Positions 21,492-27,545 of a stretch of DNA of 27,545 nucleotides are shown here, piece after piece (positions within the stretch are counted from its first letter, which is position 1; the number at the start of each line of letters is the position of its first letter). Source of the DNA: Candidatus Nomurabacteria bacterium (GTDB lineage Bacteria > Patescibacteriota > Minisyncoccia > Phycocordibacterales > UBA9973); contig SIBT01000004.1 in NCBI GenBank assembly GCA_009695015.1, positions 1-27,545 on the forward strand, given 5' to 3'. Position numbers and translations under genes: made by a program. The notes beneath the pieces were generated by a model. That model ran no database searches, was not told the origin of the DNA, and saw nothing but the letters and a program-made list of their open reading frames with translations.

Positions 21492-21848
21492 ATGTTAGAG
21501 AAGAAAAAAATAAAAGAAAAATTAGAAGCAGAAAGAGATGTTTTAGTTGAAGAATTACGAGATATGGGTAAGTTGAACTTGGAAACAGGAGAATGGGAGG
21601 CGACTCCTGAAGAATTAGATGCGCCAGAGTCAGACCAGAATGATATGGCAGACAGGTTTGAAAACTTTGAATCCAGAAGCTCAATGATGAAAACTTTAGA
21701 GCCTCGATTAAACAATATTTTAAAAGCTCTTAAAGGATTGAATAAAGAATCTTTTGGTAAATGTGAAGTATGTGGAAAAGATATTGAAATAAAGCGTTTG
21801 GAAGCAAATCCAGCTGCTCAAACTTGTAAAAAGCATTTAGAATCATGA
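21492..21848 (+). CDS. DksA/TraR-type zinc-finger protein
   Basis: The 118-residue protein has a coiled-coil-like N-terminal half (MLEKKKIKEKLEAERDVLVEEL, in part), an acidic middle (DAPESDQNDMADRFENFESRS) that resembles the DksA acidic tip region, and a C-terminal zinc finger, FGKCEVCGKDIEIKRLEANPAAQTCKKH. The last ligand is His rather than Cys. DksA-like proteins enter the RNA polymerase secondary channel and tune initiation; whether this short form does so is unknown. A GTG start at 21450 would add 14 residues (QACYENVACYD...) but would place the extended -10 inside the gene. The stop overlaps the comM start (ATGA). Confidence 0.85.
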   Translation: MLEKKKIKEKLEAERDVLVEELRDMGKLNLETGEWEATPEELDAPESDQNDMADRFENFESRSSMMKTLEPRLNNILKALKGLNKESFGKCEVCGKDIEIKRLEANPAAQTCKKHLES

Positions 21849-23416
21849 GCTTCTCGAGAGTATATTCTGCGCAGACACATTTACTCAAAGGTAAAATTGT
21901 TACTATCGAGGTTGATATTACACCAAAAACATTACACGCTTTTACTCTGGTCGGACTTCCAGACAAAGCAGTCGATGAATCCAAAGACCGCATGAGTTCA
22001 GCGCTCAAGAACTCTGGTTTTAAGTCTCCGAAAAGTCAAAATCAAAAAATTGTTATATCTTTGTCTCCAGCCGACTTAAAAAAAGAAGGTCCATATTTTG
22101 ATTTGGCGATCGCTCTTGCATACTTGCTTTCCGCTAAAGAGATAGATTTTGATCCCAAAGGGAAAATATTTTTAGGGGAGCTTTCTCTCAATGGGGAACT
22201 TCAACCCATCAAGGGGGTATTGCCTCTCGTCGAACAAGCAGTTCGCCAAGGTTACAAAGAGATATTTGTACCAAAAGAAAATGCCAAAGAGGCCGCTTTG
22301 GTGAAAGGAATTACGATTTATGGGGGGCAAACATTAAAAGAAGTCATTGATCATATTTCAAAAACACATTTTGATCGGAAAGGAAATCCGATCGAAAAAG
22401 AAACTAAAAAAATTTTACCGCAAAAGCCGACAGAAATAATTCACAAAGACATTACTCATGATATAGATTTTTCTGATATTCGAGGGCAAGAGAGTGCAAA
22501 GAGGGGGCTCGAAATTGCCGCGGCTGGTGGACACAATATTGCTCTTTCGGGGCCACCCGGCACAGGTAAGACAATGCTCGCGAGAGTGTTTTCACATATC
22601 TTACCAGAGCTTTCGAATGATGACATCTTAGAGATTACCGGTATTCATTCGATCGTAGGGCTACTCGAAGACGCACTCGTGACCGAACCACCTTTTCGCG
22701 CTCCGCACCATACTGCGAGTTATGTATCGATGATTGGTGGCGGAACGAATCCAAAACCGGGGGAGGTGACGCTTGCTCACAAGGGGGTGCTTTTTTTAGA
22801 TGAATTTCCTGAATTTGAAAAAAGAGTGCTCGAAGCGCTACGCCAGCCACTCGAAGATAATATCGTTTCTATTTCTCGAGCTCGAGGGTCGGCTATTTTC
22901 CCTTCTAATTTTATTTTAGTCGCGGCTATGAATCCTTGTCCTTGCGGCAATAAAGGCAACAAAGATAAGAATTGTATTTGTAGACCGAACGATCTAGAAA
23001 AATATACACGTCGTATTTCCGGACCAATTATTGATCGCATCGATCTATGGGTGACAGTAGGGAACGTGGATTATAAAAAATTAAGTGACGAAATTGTGCG
23101 AAGTGAAAGGACGCACACGATAAAAGATAGAGTAAAAAGAGCGCGCTTGATTCAAGAAAATAGATTTAGAGATTCTAAAAGAAAATTAAAAACAAATAGC
23201 GAAATGAATGTAAAAGATTTAGGAAATATGGTAAAACTCGAGAAAGAGGTGAGGGACCTACTCGATGATAGTGCCGAACGCCTAGCTCTCTCGGCGCGAG
23301 CATATCATCGAGTTATCAAAATCGCCCGGACGATAGCTGACCTGGAGGGCTCCGAGAATGTCGAAGTGAATCATGTTCTCGAGGCGATACAATATCGGCC
23401 GAAGGTAAACAATTAG
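21845..23416 (+). CDS. comM: ComM/YifB-family AAA+ ATPase (Mg-chelatase-like)
   Basis: ComM is a hexameric branch-migration helicase that extends heteroduplex during natural transformation. The N-terminal Lon-protease-like domain (about residues 1-190) contains VEVDITPKTLHAFTLVGLPD, KIVISLSPADLKKEGPYFDL and LGELSLNGELQPIKGVLPL, each a family motif. The AAA+ core has Walker A GPPGTGKTML (about residue 236), the FRAPHHTAS segment, Walker B GVLFLDEFPEF and the cysteine cluster NPCPCGNKGNKDKNCICRP. The C-terminal helical domain has LSARAYHRVIKIARTIADL. At 523 residues it is full length. ATG 21845 overlaps the preceding stop by four bases, suggesting coupled translation. It suggests the cell takes up or recombines foreign DNA. 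Confidence 0.96.
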   Translation: MSFSRVYSAQTHLLKGKIVTIEVDITPKTLHAFTLVGLPDKAVDESKDRMSSALKNSGFKSPKSQNQKIVISLSPADLKKEGPYFDLAIALAYLLSAKEIDFDPKGKIFLGELSLNGELQPIKGVLPLVEQAVRQGYKEIFVPKENAKEAALVKGITIYGGQTLKEVIDHISKTHFDRKGNPIEKETKKILPQKPTEIIHKDITHDIDFSDIRGQESAKRGLEIAAAGGHNIALSGPPGTGKTMLARVFSHILPELSNDDILEITGIHSIVGLLEDALVTEPPFRAPHHTASYVSMIGGGTNPKPGEVTLAHKGVLFLDEFPEFEKRVLEALRQPLEDNIVSISRARGSAIFPSNFILVAAMNPCPCGNKGNKDKNCICRPNDLEKYTRRISGPIIDRIDLWVTVGNVDYKKLSDEIVRSERTHTIKDRVKRARLIQENRFRDSKRKLKTNSEMNVKDLGNMVKLEKEVRDLLDDSAERLALSARAYHRVIKIARTIADLEGSENVEVNHVLEAIQYRPKVNN

Positions 23417-23444
23417 TGGTTTTTAGTTATCCACAGTTAAGCTG

Positions 23445-23473
23445 TTGACAGTGAACGAGCGTTCACATATACT
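23445..23473 (+). promoter_or_regulatory. LexA-controlled promoter with SOS box
   Basis: TTGACA (23445-23450) and TATACT (23468-23473) are 17 bases apart. The spacer is filled by GTGAACGAGCGTTCAC (23451-23466), a perfect palindrome with 7-bp arms and a 2-base centre. It contains GAAC-N4-GTTC, the core of the Gram-positive (Bacillus-type) LexA site. A repressor bound there would cover the space between -35 and -10, so lexA and the small gene before it should be autoregulated and DNA-damage inducible. Confidence 0.88.
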
Positions 23474-23549
23474 ATTTATATGACCAAGTCGGGTCAAATT
23501 TAGTAATTAAAATATCCGCCTTTGCTTGATAAGCTACGGTGAGACAATT

Positions 23550-23756
23550 ATGTCACAAACACAATATATAAAAATGTTAGAAAGAGAGATCCAGAGGGTT
23601 AACAGGAGAATTGATCTAAAAATTCTTCAAGGGGAAGCTTATTTCAAAGAGGCGAGAGATCACAAGTTACTATTGCAAAAAGTTCGCTATAACACCCGAA
23701 AAGGTCTAATAAACAGATTGATTACTTTGTTTTTTAGAACTCCTATCTATGCGTAA
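23550..23756 (+). CDS. Small basic SOS-operon protein, function unknown
   Basis: The 68-residue protein is the first gene of the lexA operon. Its N-terminal two thirds read as a charged helix (YIKMLEREIQRVNRRIDLKI, in part), then HKLLLQKVRYNTRKGLINRL, and a short hydrophobic end ITLFFRTP. GGTGAG six bases before ATG 23550 acts as Shine-Dalgarno; a TTG at 23526 would add eight residues and is less likely. The stop overlaps the lexA start by eight bases. By position it could be a damage-induced regulator, such as a division inhibitor, as with yneA beside lexA in Bacillus, but no similarity to a known inhibitor is seen. Confidence 0.7.
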   Translation: MSQTQYIKMLEREIQRVNRRIDLKILQGEAYFKEARDHKLLLQKVRYNTRKGLINRLITLFFRTPIYA

Positions 23757-24327
23757 TGAACACCAAACAAAGCTAGAATCTTTTTACTCTCAAAATAAAA
23801 GAATGCCGACGTATTCGGAGATGATGAAGCTTTTTGAGTTCAAGTCTAAAAATGCTGTGTTTAGGATCGTGGAGAAATTGGTGAAAGCGGGACTAGTGGC
23901 AAAAGATCATCTGGGAAGATTAATACCCTCTAAATCTTTTACAGAAAATATTAGCAGTGTTCCAATGCTTGGCTTTGTCACGGCCGGATTCCCAGCAACA
24001 GTCGAAGAAGAATTGGCCGATATGATAAATCTGGACGATCTTTTAATTAAAAATAAACCGCTGACTTATATGCTCGAAGTCGATGGAGATTCTATGATTG
24101 ACGCGCATATTGAGAAAGGGGATATGGTGCTGGTAGAGAAAGTCAATCAAGCCAAAGACGGGCAGATAGTCATTGCGGAGGTAGACGGGGAATTTACTCT
24201 GAAATATTTTAGAAAAATTGGAGACAAAGTTTGGCTCGAACCAGCCAATAAAAATTATAAACCGATTTATCCAGTGCATTCGTTGAATGTAAATGCCGTT
24301 TTGAAAGCGGTTATTCGGAAGTATTAA
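23749..24327 (+). CDS. lexA: LexA repressor (SOS response)
   Basis: LexA represses DNA-damage genes and cuts itself when RecA filaments form. The N-terminal winged helix runs MPTYSEMMKLFEFKSKNAVFRIVEKL, in part, at about residues 19-45. The cleavage site is Ala79-Gly80 in GFVTAGFPA. The catalytic Ser115 is in VDGDSMIDAHI and Lys152 in EFTLKYF, 37 residues apart as in E. coli (S119, K156). The length of 192 is close to the usual 200. ATG 23749 lies inside the end of the preceding gene, so translation is probably coupled. It is regulated by the SOS box at 23451-23466. Confidence 0.95.
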   Translation: MRNEHQTKLESFYSQNKRMPTYSEMMKLFEFKSKNAVFRIVEKLVKAGLVAKDHLGRLIPSKSFTENISSVPMLGFVTAGFPATVEEELADMINLDDLLIKNKPLTYMLEVDGDSMIDAHIEKGDMVLVEKVNQAKDGQIVIAEVDGEFTLKYFRKIGDKVWLEPANKNYKPIYPVHSLNVNAVLKAVIRKY

Positions 24328-24363
24328 AATTTTGAAGTATAAATGGATTATTATACTTTATAT

Positions 24364-24391
24364 AAAAAAACCGCCTTTCAGCGGTTTTTTT
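24364..24391. terminator. Bidirectional terminator between lexA and hup
   Basis: AAAAAAACCGC (24364-24374) and GCGGTTTTTTT (24381-24391) form a perfect 11-bp stem with a 6-base loop, with T runs on both strands. Confidence 0.9.
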
Positions 24392-24413
24392 ATATTTTAT
24401 CTCGAGATAAAAA

Positions 24414-24686
24414 TTATGCAATCGTGTCCTTCAAACCTTTTGCAGCTCGGAATTTTGGAACTTTCTTTGCTTCTACTTTTACTTGTGCTCCAGTTTTTGG
24501 ATTGCGAGCCATTCGAGCAGCTCTTTGCTTTACAGAAAAGATACCAAAGCCTGCGATTGAAACTTCACCACCCTTTTTTAAAGTATCGATAATAGCTCCA
24601 AATAATCCGTCTACGATTTCCTCAGCTTGTACTTTTGTACCTCCGAGCTTTCCATGTACCCATTCAGCTAATGCTTGTTTATTCAT
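24414..24686 (-). CDS. hup: HU-family DNA-binding protein
   Basis: This 90-residue histone-like protein bends and compacts DNA as a dimer. MNKQALAEWVHGKLGGTKVQAEEIVDGLF (given in part) is the helical dimerisation body, GEVSIAGFGIFSVKQRAAR the start of the beta saddle, and RNPKTGAQVKVEAKKVPKFRAAKGLKD the DNA-binding arm with the RNPxTG signature and the closing helix. A GGGGA stretch a few bases before the ATG may serve as a weak ribosome site; it sits in a small CCCG/CGGG hairpin. Confidence 0.96.
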   Translation of the reverse strand: MNKQALAEWVHGKLGGTKVQAEEIVDGLFGAIIDTLKKGGEVSIAGFGIFSVKQRAARMARNPKTGAQVKVEAKKVPKFRAAKGLKDTIA

Positions 24687-24741
24687 GTGTTTTCCCCGTC
24701 ATAGCGGGATAAATTAAGTTATTTTTATAATTCTTTCGACC

Positions 24742-24771
24742 TTGCCCTCCAAATCTAGGTCGGAGTGGCAA
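24742..24771. repeat. Small palindrome upstream of hup
   Basis: TTGCCCTCC (24742-24750) pairs with GGAG and GGCAA (24762-24771) with one bulged T, around an 11-base loop. It lies in the 236-base gap between hup and the next gene, which also holds the first copy of the 70-bp repeat and no gene that I can see. Confidence 0.4.
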
Positions 24772-24826
24772 TTTAACCTTTATAATCACTACCCATACAT
24801 TATATATCAAGGGTTTTTTAAGGCAA

Positions 24827-24898
24827 GCCCGGTAGTAGAGCTTGGCGATGCGCTAAAGCGCGTCCCGAAAGGGACTTCGCCAAGTCTCACTACCGGGC
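24827..24898. repeat. Multibranched palindromic repeat, copy 1
   Basis: The outer stem GCCCGGTAGT/ACTACCGGGC (24827-24836 with 24889-24898) encloses a second stem CTTGGCGA/TCGCCAAG (24841-24848 with 24877-24884). Two hairpins sit side by side inside it: GCGC-TAAA-GCGC (24850-24861) and GTCCC-GAAA-GGGAC (24862-24875), the latter with a GNRA tetraloop. It starts 25 bases after the stop of the minus-strand gene at 24923. Confidence 0.9.
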
Positions 24899-24922
24899 AA
24901 TTCCCGCAAACTTTAAGCTATT

Positions 24923-25681
24923 TTAACATCCGCGTGAATAAAACCAGGCGTTTAAATCTCCAGAAGTTGAATACATAGGGATCCATCCCTCTTCAAGAGT
25001 TTTTGACTCTCCATTTGTGCACGGGCTAGTAATAATTTGTATCTTCATCCAAGTTTGTCCATTACTATCCTTTTTAATATCCAGAACATTTATACTAGAT
25101 TCCGAGTTAAAATAGCTTAAAGTTTGTTGAAAATCTGTAGCCTGTTTCATTTCCGGTGTTGCATAAAGTTTTCCATTCCAAGTAGTCGTAAGATAAGCCA
25201 TTCCTTGACTCAAAAGATTTTCTATTGGGTGAAACACTTGCTTATTTTCGTACATTATCCATCCTTTTGTTCCGTCGTTCAGTTTTATCTGATAGCTTTG
25301 GTCTTCCATCTTATAAATAACTACTCCGGATCCTTCGTAAGTGTATTCTTTTAATTCGAGGTCTTGAAAGGTCATGGCCGTAGTGACGAGAGTTCCATTT
25401 TTTGATAAATTATATATTTTAAGGGGTTTTATAAGCTTCCCATTTTCCTCAAATCCTTCTTCTGGCAAAGGAAGATTTGGAATCTCTAAAATACCGATCA
25501 CACGATCTTGGTTTTTGTCATTAGAAATAGGGGATGTTGTTTCTGAGATTTCTTTGGTTACCGAAGGCTGGACTGGGGTAGTATTATGTTTAAGGTCATA
25601 ATAAAAATAGCTAAATACTCCAATACTTAGAACTAATATTATCACCAACCCTGATATTAAATTTTTTTTTTGACCAATCAT
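24923..25681 (-). CDS. Membrane-anchored protein with SH3-like domains
   Basis: The 252-residue protein has a single N-terminal membrane helix (LISGLVIILVLSIGVFSYFYY, given in part) and a Thr/Ser-rich stalk (TTPVQPSVTKEISETTSP). An extracytoplasmic part follows with two beta-rich segments. The first (KIYNLSKNGTLVTTAMTFQDLELKEY to YQIKLNDGTKGWIMYENK, in part) and the second (GKLYATPEMKQATDF to TWMKIQI and EEGWIPMYS) look like bacterial SH3-type folds that may bind peptidoglycan or another envelope polymer. No catalytic motif is seen. It sits between the two copies of the 70-bp repeat and starts six bases after the extended -10 TGGTAAACT. Confidence 0.7.
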   Translation of the reverse strand: MIGQKKNLISGLVIILVLSIGVFSYFYYDLKHNTTPVQPSVTKEISETTSPISNDKNQDRVIGILEIPNLPLPEEGFEENGKLIKPLKIYNLSKNGTLVTTAMTFQDLELKEYTYEGSGVVIYKMEDQSYQIKLNDGTKGWIMYENKQVFHPIENLLSQGMAYLTTTWNGKLYATPEMKQATDFQQTLSYFNSESSINVLDIKKDSNGQTWMKIQIITSPCTNGESKTLEEGWIPMYSTSGDLNAWFYSRGC

Positions 25682-25687
25682 ACTTAT

Positions 25688-25696
25688 AGTTTACCA
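25688..25696 (-). promoter_or_regulatory. Extended -10 box, leaderless start at 25681
   Basis: The minus strand reads TGGTAAACT, ATAAGT, ATG, again with six bases between box and start codon and no Shine-Dalgarno site. Confidence 0.55.
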
Positions 25697-25778
25697 CTCT
25701 TTTTATCTCTCGTACAAGGTAATAAAGTTTTGAGTTAAGATATCATTTTCATGAAGTAGTGAAGATTTTAATGATCTA

Positions 25779-26036
25779 CTATATATTCATATAGTCTTTT
25801 AATCTTCTTTTAAACATCCTTCTACCCATATTAGTCTTTAAATATTTTTCACGTCTACGCGCGTCACTTTCCAACAGGCAGGCTTCGTAATATATTAATT
25901 GCCAAGGCATGTAAGGTTTTGTTGAAAAGTTTTTTCCAGAATTGTGTTCTTTTACGCGATTTTTTAAATCACTAGTAAAGCCAAAATATAATTCTTCCTT
26001 ATCTTTTTTACTTTGTAAACAATAGGTGTAGAACAT
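25779..26036 (-). CDS. Small GIY-YIG domain protein (UPF0213-like)
   Basis: The 85-residue protein is a stand-alone GIY-YIG nuclease fold: FYTYCLQSKKDKEELYFGF provides the two short strands (YTYC and YFG replace GIY and YIG). LKNRVKEHNSG carries the conserved Arg, and DARRREKYLKT the catalytic-type Glu. Proteins of this type are widespread; whether this one cuts DNA is unknown. ATG 26036 is chosen because it gives the family N-terminus; the frame continues upstream through the repeat at 26067-26135, but that part (SETWRSPFRTRFSASPSSTTG) is translated repeat. It lies directly downstream of rny and repeat copy 2 on the same strand. Confidence 0.85.
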   Translation of the reverse strand: MFYTYCLQSKKDKEELYFGFTSDLKNRVKEHNSGKNFSTKPYMPWQLIYYEACLLESDARRREKYLKTNMGRRMFKRRLKDYMNI

Positions 26037-26066
26037 GACTTTTTTACCTTCTTTATCTCGGGCATA

Positions 26067-26135
26067 CCCGGTAGTAGAGCTTGGCGATGCGCTAAAGCGC
26101 GTCCTGAAAGGACTTCGCCAAGTCTCACTATCGGG
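26067..26135. repeat. Multibranched palindromic repeat, copy 2
   Basis: It has the same orientation and layout as copy 1: outer stem CCCGGTAGT/ACTATCGGG (26067-26075 with 26127-26135), inner stem CTTGGCGA/TCGCCAAG, hairpins GCGC-TAAA-GCGC and GTCCT-GAA-AGGAC. The differences from copy 1 keep the pairing (a C to T gives a G-U pair; a C to T with a one-base loss re-forms a 5-bp stem). The rny stop codon (26128-26130) lies in its outer arm. Confidence 0.9.
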
Positions 26136-27545
26136 CGTATTCAATAACTCGCAATTCTCGGATCATCGTTACTTTTATTTCACCAGGATATTTGAGCTCT
26201 TTTTCTATTTTGAGCGCTATGTCACGCGCCATAAGCTTGGCTTCGGTATCGGAGATCTTATCTGGAGTGACAAATATGCGGATTTCACGTCCAGCTTGTA
26301 AAGCATAGGACTTTTCGACAGCAGGGAAAGCGTTTACAAGAGCTTCGAGTTCTTGAAGTCGTTTAAGATAATTTTCGACTGAATCACGGCGTGCCCCCGG
26401 GCGGCCACCCGAAATTGAGTCAGCTGTTTGCACGATGATAGCTTCGATTGTTTCATATGGATAATCTTCATGATGGCTTTTCATTGCGGTGATGATCCGC
26501 TCGTCAGCGCCAAATTTTTGCAAAATTCTTATACCGATTTCAATATGCGTGCCCTGCACTTCATGATCGAGAGCTTTACCGATGTCATGGACTAATGCCC
26601 CAGCTTTTGCTATAGCGACATCAGCGCCGAGCTCTTCGGCGAGCATTCCAGCAATGTGGGCCATTTCGATCGAATGTTGAAGGACATTTTGTCCGTAACT
26701 TGTGCGGAAATATAATCGTCCGATGATGGCGATGATGCGCGGATCAAAGTTGAATATTCCACATTCATAGACTGCTTGTTCACCCTTTTCTTTGATTATT
26801 TTATTTATTTCTTCTTTAGCTTTTTCTACCAACTCTTCGATTTTTACTGGTTGGATACGTCCGTCGAGAATTAAATTCTCCAGAGCAAGCCGAGCTACTT
26901 GTCTTCTGATTGGATCAAAGGAAGAGATCACGATCGAGCCGGGAGTGTCGTCGACAATGAGTTCAACTCCGGAAGCTCGCTCAAAAGCCCTAATATTTCT
27001 ACCTTCTTTTCCGATTATTTTCCCTTTAATTTCATTATTTGGAATGGATACCACTGTCGTCATGAGCTCGGATGCGGTACTAGACGCCAGACGCTGAATA
27101 GAAGTAGCCAAAATGTCTTTCGCTCTACGGTCTAATTTTTCTTCGTTACCATTTTCCAGTTTTTGGATTCTGGTCAAGATGTCTTCTTCATATTTCTTTT
27201 CAATATCTTGGAGTAATTCTTCTTTTGCTTCTTCTTCAGAGAGTTTAGCGACTCTTTCTAATTCAATCCTTTTTTCTTCCTCCATTTTTACCACCTTTTC
27301 TTGAATCTTTTTTACTTCCTCTACTTTTACTTTTATATTATCAACCTCTTTATTTATCTCGACTTGGCGAGCATCCAAAAATTCATCTTTTTTGATAAGT
27401 CTTGATTCTCGATCTCTTAATTCTTGATCTTTCTTTTTTTCTTCGTCTTTCAATTCTACCAGTCTTGATTCCGACGACTTTTTTGCTTCGTCGGTAATTT
27501 TCTGCGCTTCTTCTTTAGCGCTGACCATCATTTGTTTGATGTCGA
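26128..27545 (-). CDS. rny: Ribonuclease Y, 5' end outside the window
   Basis: RNase Y is the membrane-bound endonuclease that starts mRNA decay in many bacteria without RNase E. The frame is open to the window edge; about 471 residues are visible and the N-terminal membrane helix (family length about 520) lies outside. A long coiled coil comes first (ESRLVELKDEEKKKDQELRD and onward). A KH RNA-binding domain has IKGKIIGKEGRNIRAFE. The HD domain has LQHSIEMAHIAG and ALVHDIGKALDHE with the metal-binding His-Asp pair. The C-terminus ends RELRVIEYAR, the usual family ending, so the gene is complete at its 3' end even though the stop lies inside a repeat. Confidence 0.97.
   Translation of the reverse strand, partial: DIKQMMVSAKEEAQKITDEAKKSSESRLVELKDEEKKKDQELRDRESRLIKKDEFLDARQVEINKEVDNIKVKVEEVKKIQEKVVKMEEEKRIELERVAKLSEEEAKEELLQDIEKKYEEDILTRIQKLENGNEEKLDRRAKDILATSIQRLASSTASELMTTVVSIPNNEIKGKIIGKEGRNIRAFERASGVELIVDDTPGSIVISSFDPIRRQVARLALENLILDGRIQPVKIEELVEKAKEEINKIIKEKGEQAVYECGIFNFDPRIIAIIGRLYFRTSYGQNVLQHSIEMAHIAGMLAEELGADVAIAKAGALVHDIGKALDHEVQGTHIEIGIRILQKFGADERIITAMKSHHEDYPYETIEAIIVQTADSISGGRPGARRDSVENYLKRLQELEALVNAFPAVEKSYALQAGREIRIFVTPDKISDTEAKLMARDIALKIEKELKYPGEIKVTMIRELRVIEYAR

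Noticed and set aside
26037..26144. A 36-residue N-terminal extension of the GIY-YIG protein.
   Set aside because: The extension is the palindromic repeat and the end of rny read in another frame; the family N-terminus begins at ATG 26036.
1..27545. CRISPR array, rRNA genes, insertion sequences with transposase, or integrase genes.
   Set aside because: No regularly spaced direct repeats, no rRNA-like sequence and no transposase or integrase motifs were seen on either strand.
1..27545. Recoded UGA (code 25, as in Gracilibacteria and SR1).
   Set aside because: UGA ends genes at expected positions (for example 21846-21848 in the DksA-like gene) and conserved proteins contain no in-frame UGA.

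Overview
The window is a 27.5-kb, AT-rich, densely packed chromosomal piece, most likely from a member of the Candidate Phyla Radiation (Patescibacteria, Parcubacteria-like). This placement is inference. It rests on minimal versions of core proteins (a 416-residue UvrC with no C-terminal helix-hairpin-helix domain, a 342-residue pyruvate kinase with no C-terminal domain), small membrane proteins of types I associate with these lineages, a surface protein built from Ig-like, fibronectin-like and DUF11-like modules, and few Shine-Dalgarno sites. UGA is used as a stop (for example at 21846-21848), so the standard bacterial code applies.

Layout. 1-401: 3' end of a holA-like gene, then tRNA-Lys. 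590-6849: a small secreted peptide, then uvrB, uvrA and uvrC (nucleotide excision repair), followed by a SpoU-type RNA methyltransferase. 7345-7463: a large inverted repeat holding the stop codons of two convergent genes. 7458-8977 (minus): ruvA and mutM. 9109-10137: a G+C-richer truncated pyruvate kinase with a strong Shine-Dalgarno site. 10271-11079: rpsT, a glutaredoxin-like protein and a cold-shock gene. 11241-13221: a small ORF, two competing hairpins and an ABC-F ATPase. 13187-15829 (minus): an RNA pseudouridine synthase, a collapsed macA-macB remnant and a surface protein. 15902-19622 (minus): nrdA-nrdB, whose beta subunit has class Ic ligands (Phe in place of the radical Tyr). 19827-20961: tRNA-Arg(GCG), tRNA-Ser(TGA) and two small membrane proteins. 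21007-23416: ruvX(yqgF), a DksA/TraR zinc-finger protein and comM. 23445-24327: a LexA operon with an SOS box in its own promoter. 24414-27545 (minus): HU, an SH3-like membrane-anchored protein, a GIY-YIG protein and RNase Y, with two copies of a 70-bp multibranched palindromic repeat.

Two themes run through the window. First, many starts look leaderless: a -10 box, often extended (TGnTAnnnT), ends exactly six bases before the start codon with no Shine-Dalgarno site (8977, 10271, 20387, 20961, 21007, 21492, 25681; near variants at 590, 735, 2991). Second, the sequence is rich in palindromic elements, both at gene ends (7345-7463, 24827-24898, 26067-26135), between genes (16944-16998), around a tRNA (20524-20627), and apparently in frame inside conserved proteins (uvrB, uvrC, ruvA, ABC-F). 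DNA repair and recombination dominate the gene content (uvrA/B/C, mutM, ruvA, comM, lexA), but only the lexA operon shows a recognisable SOS operator.
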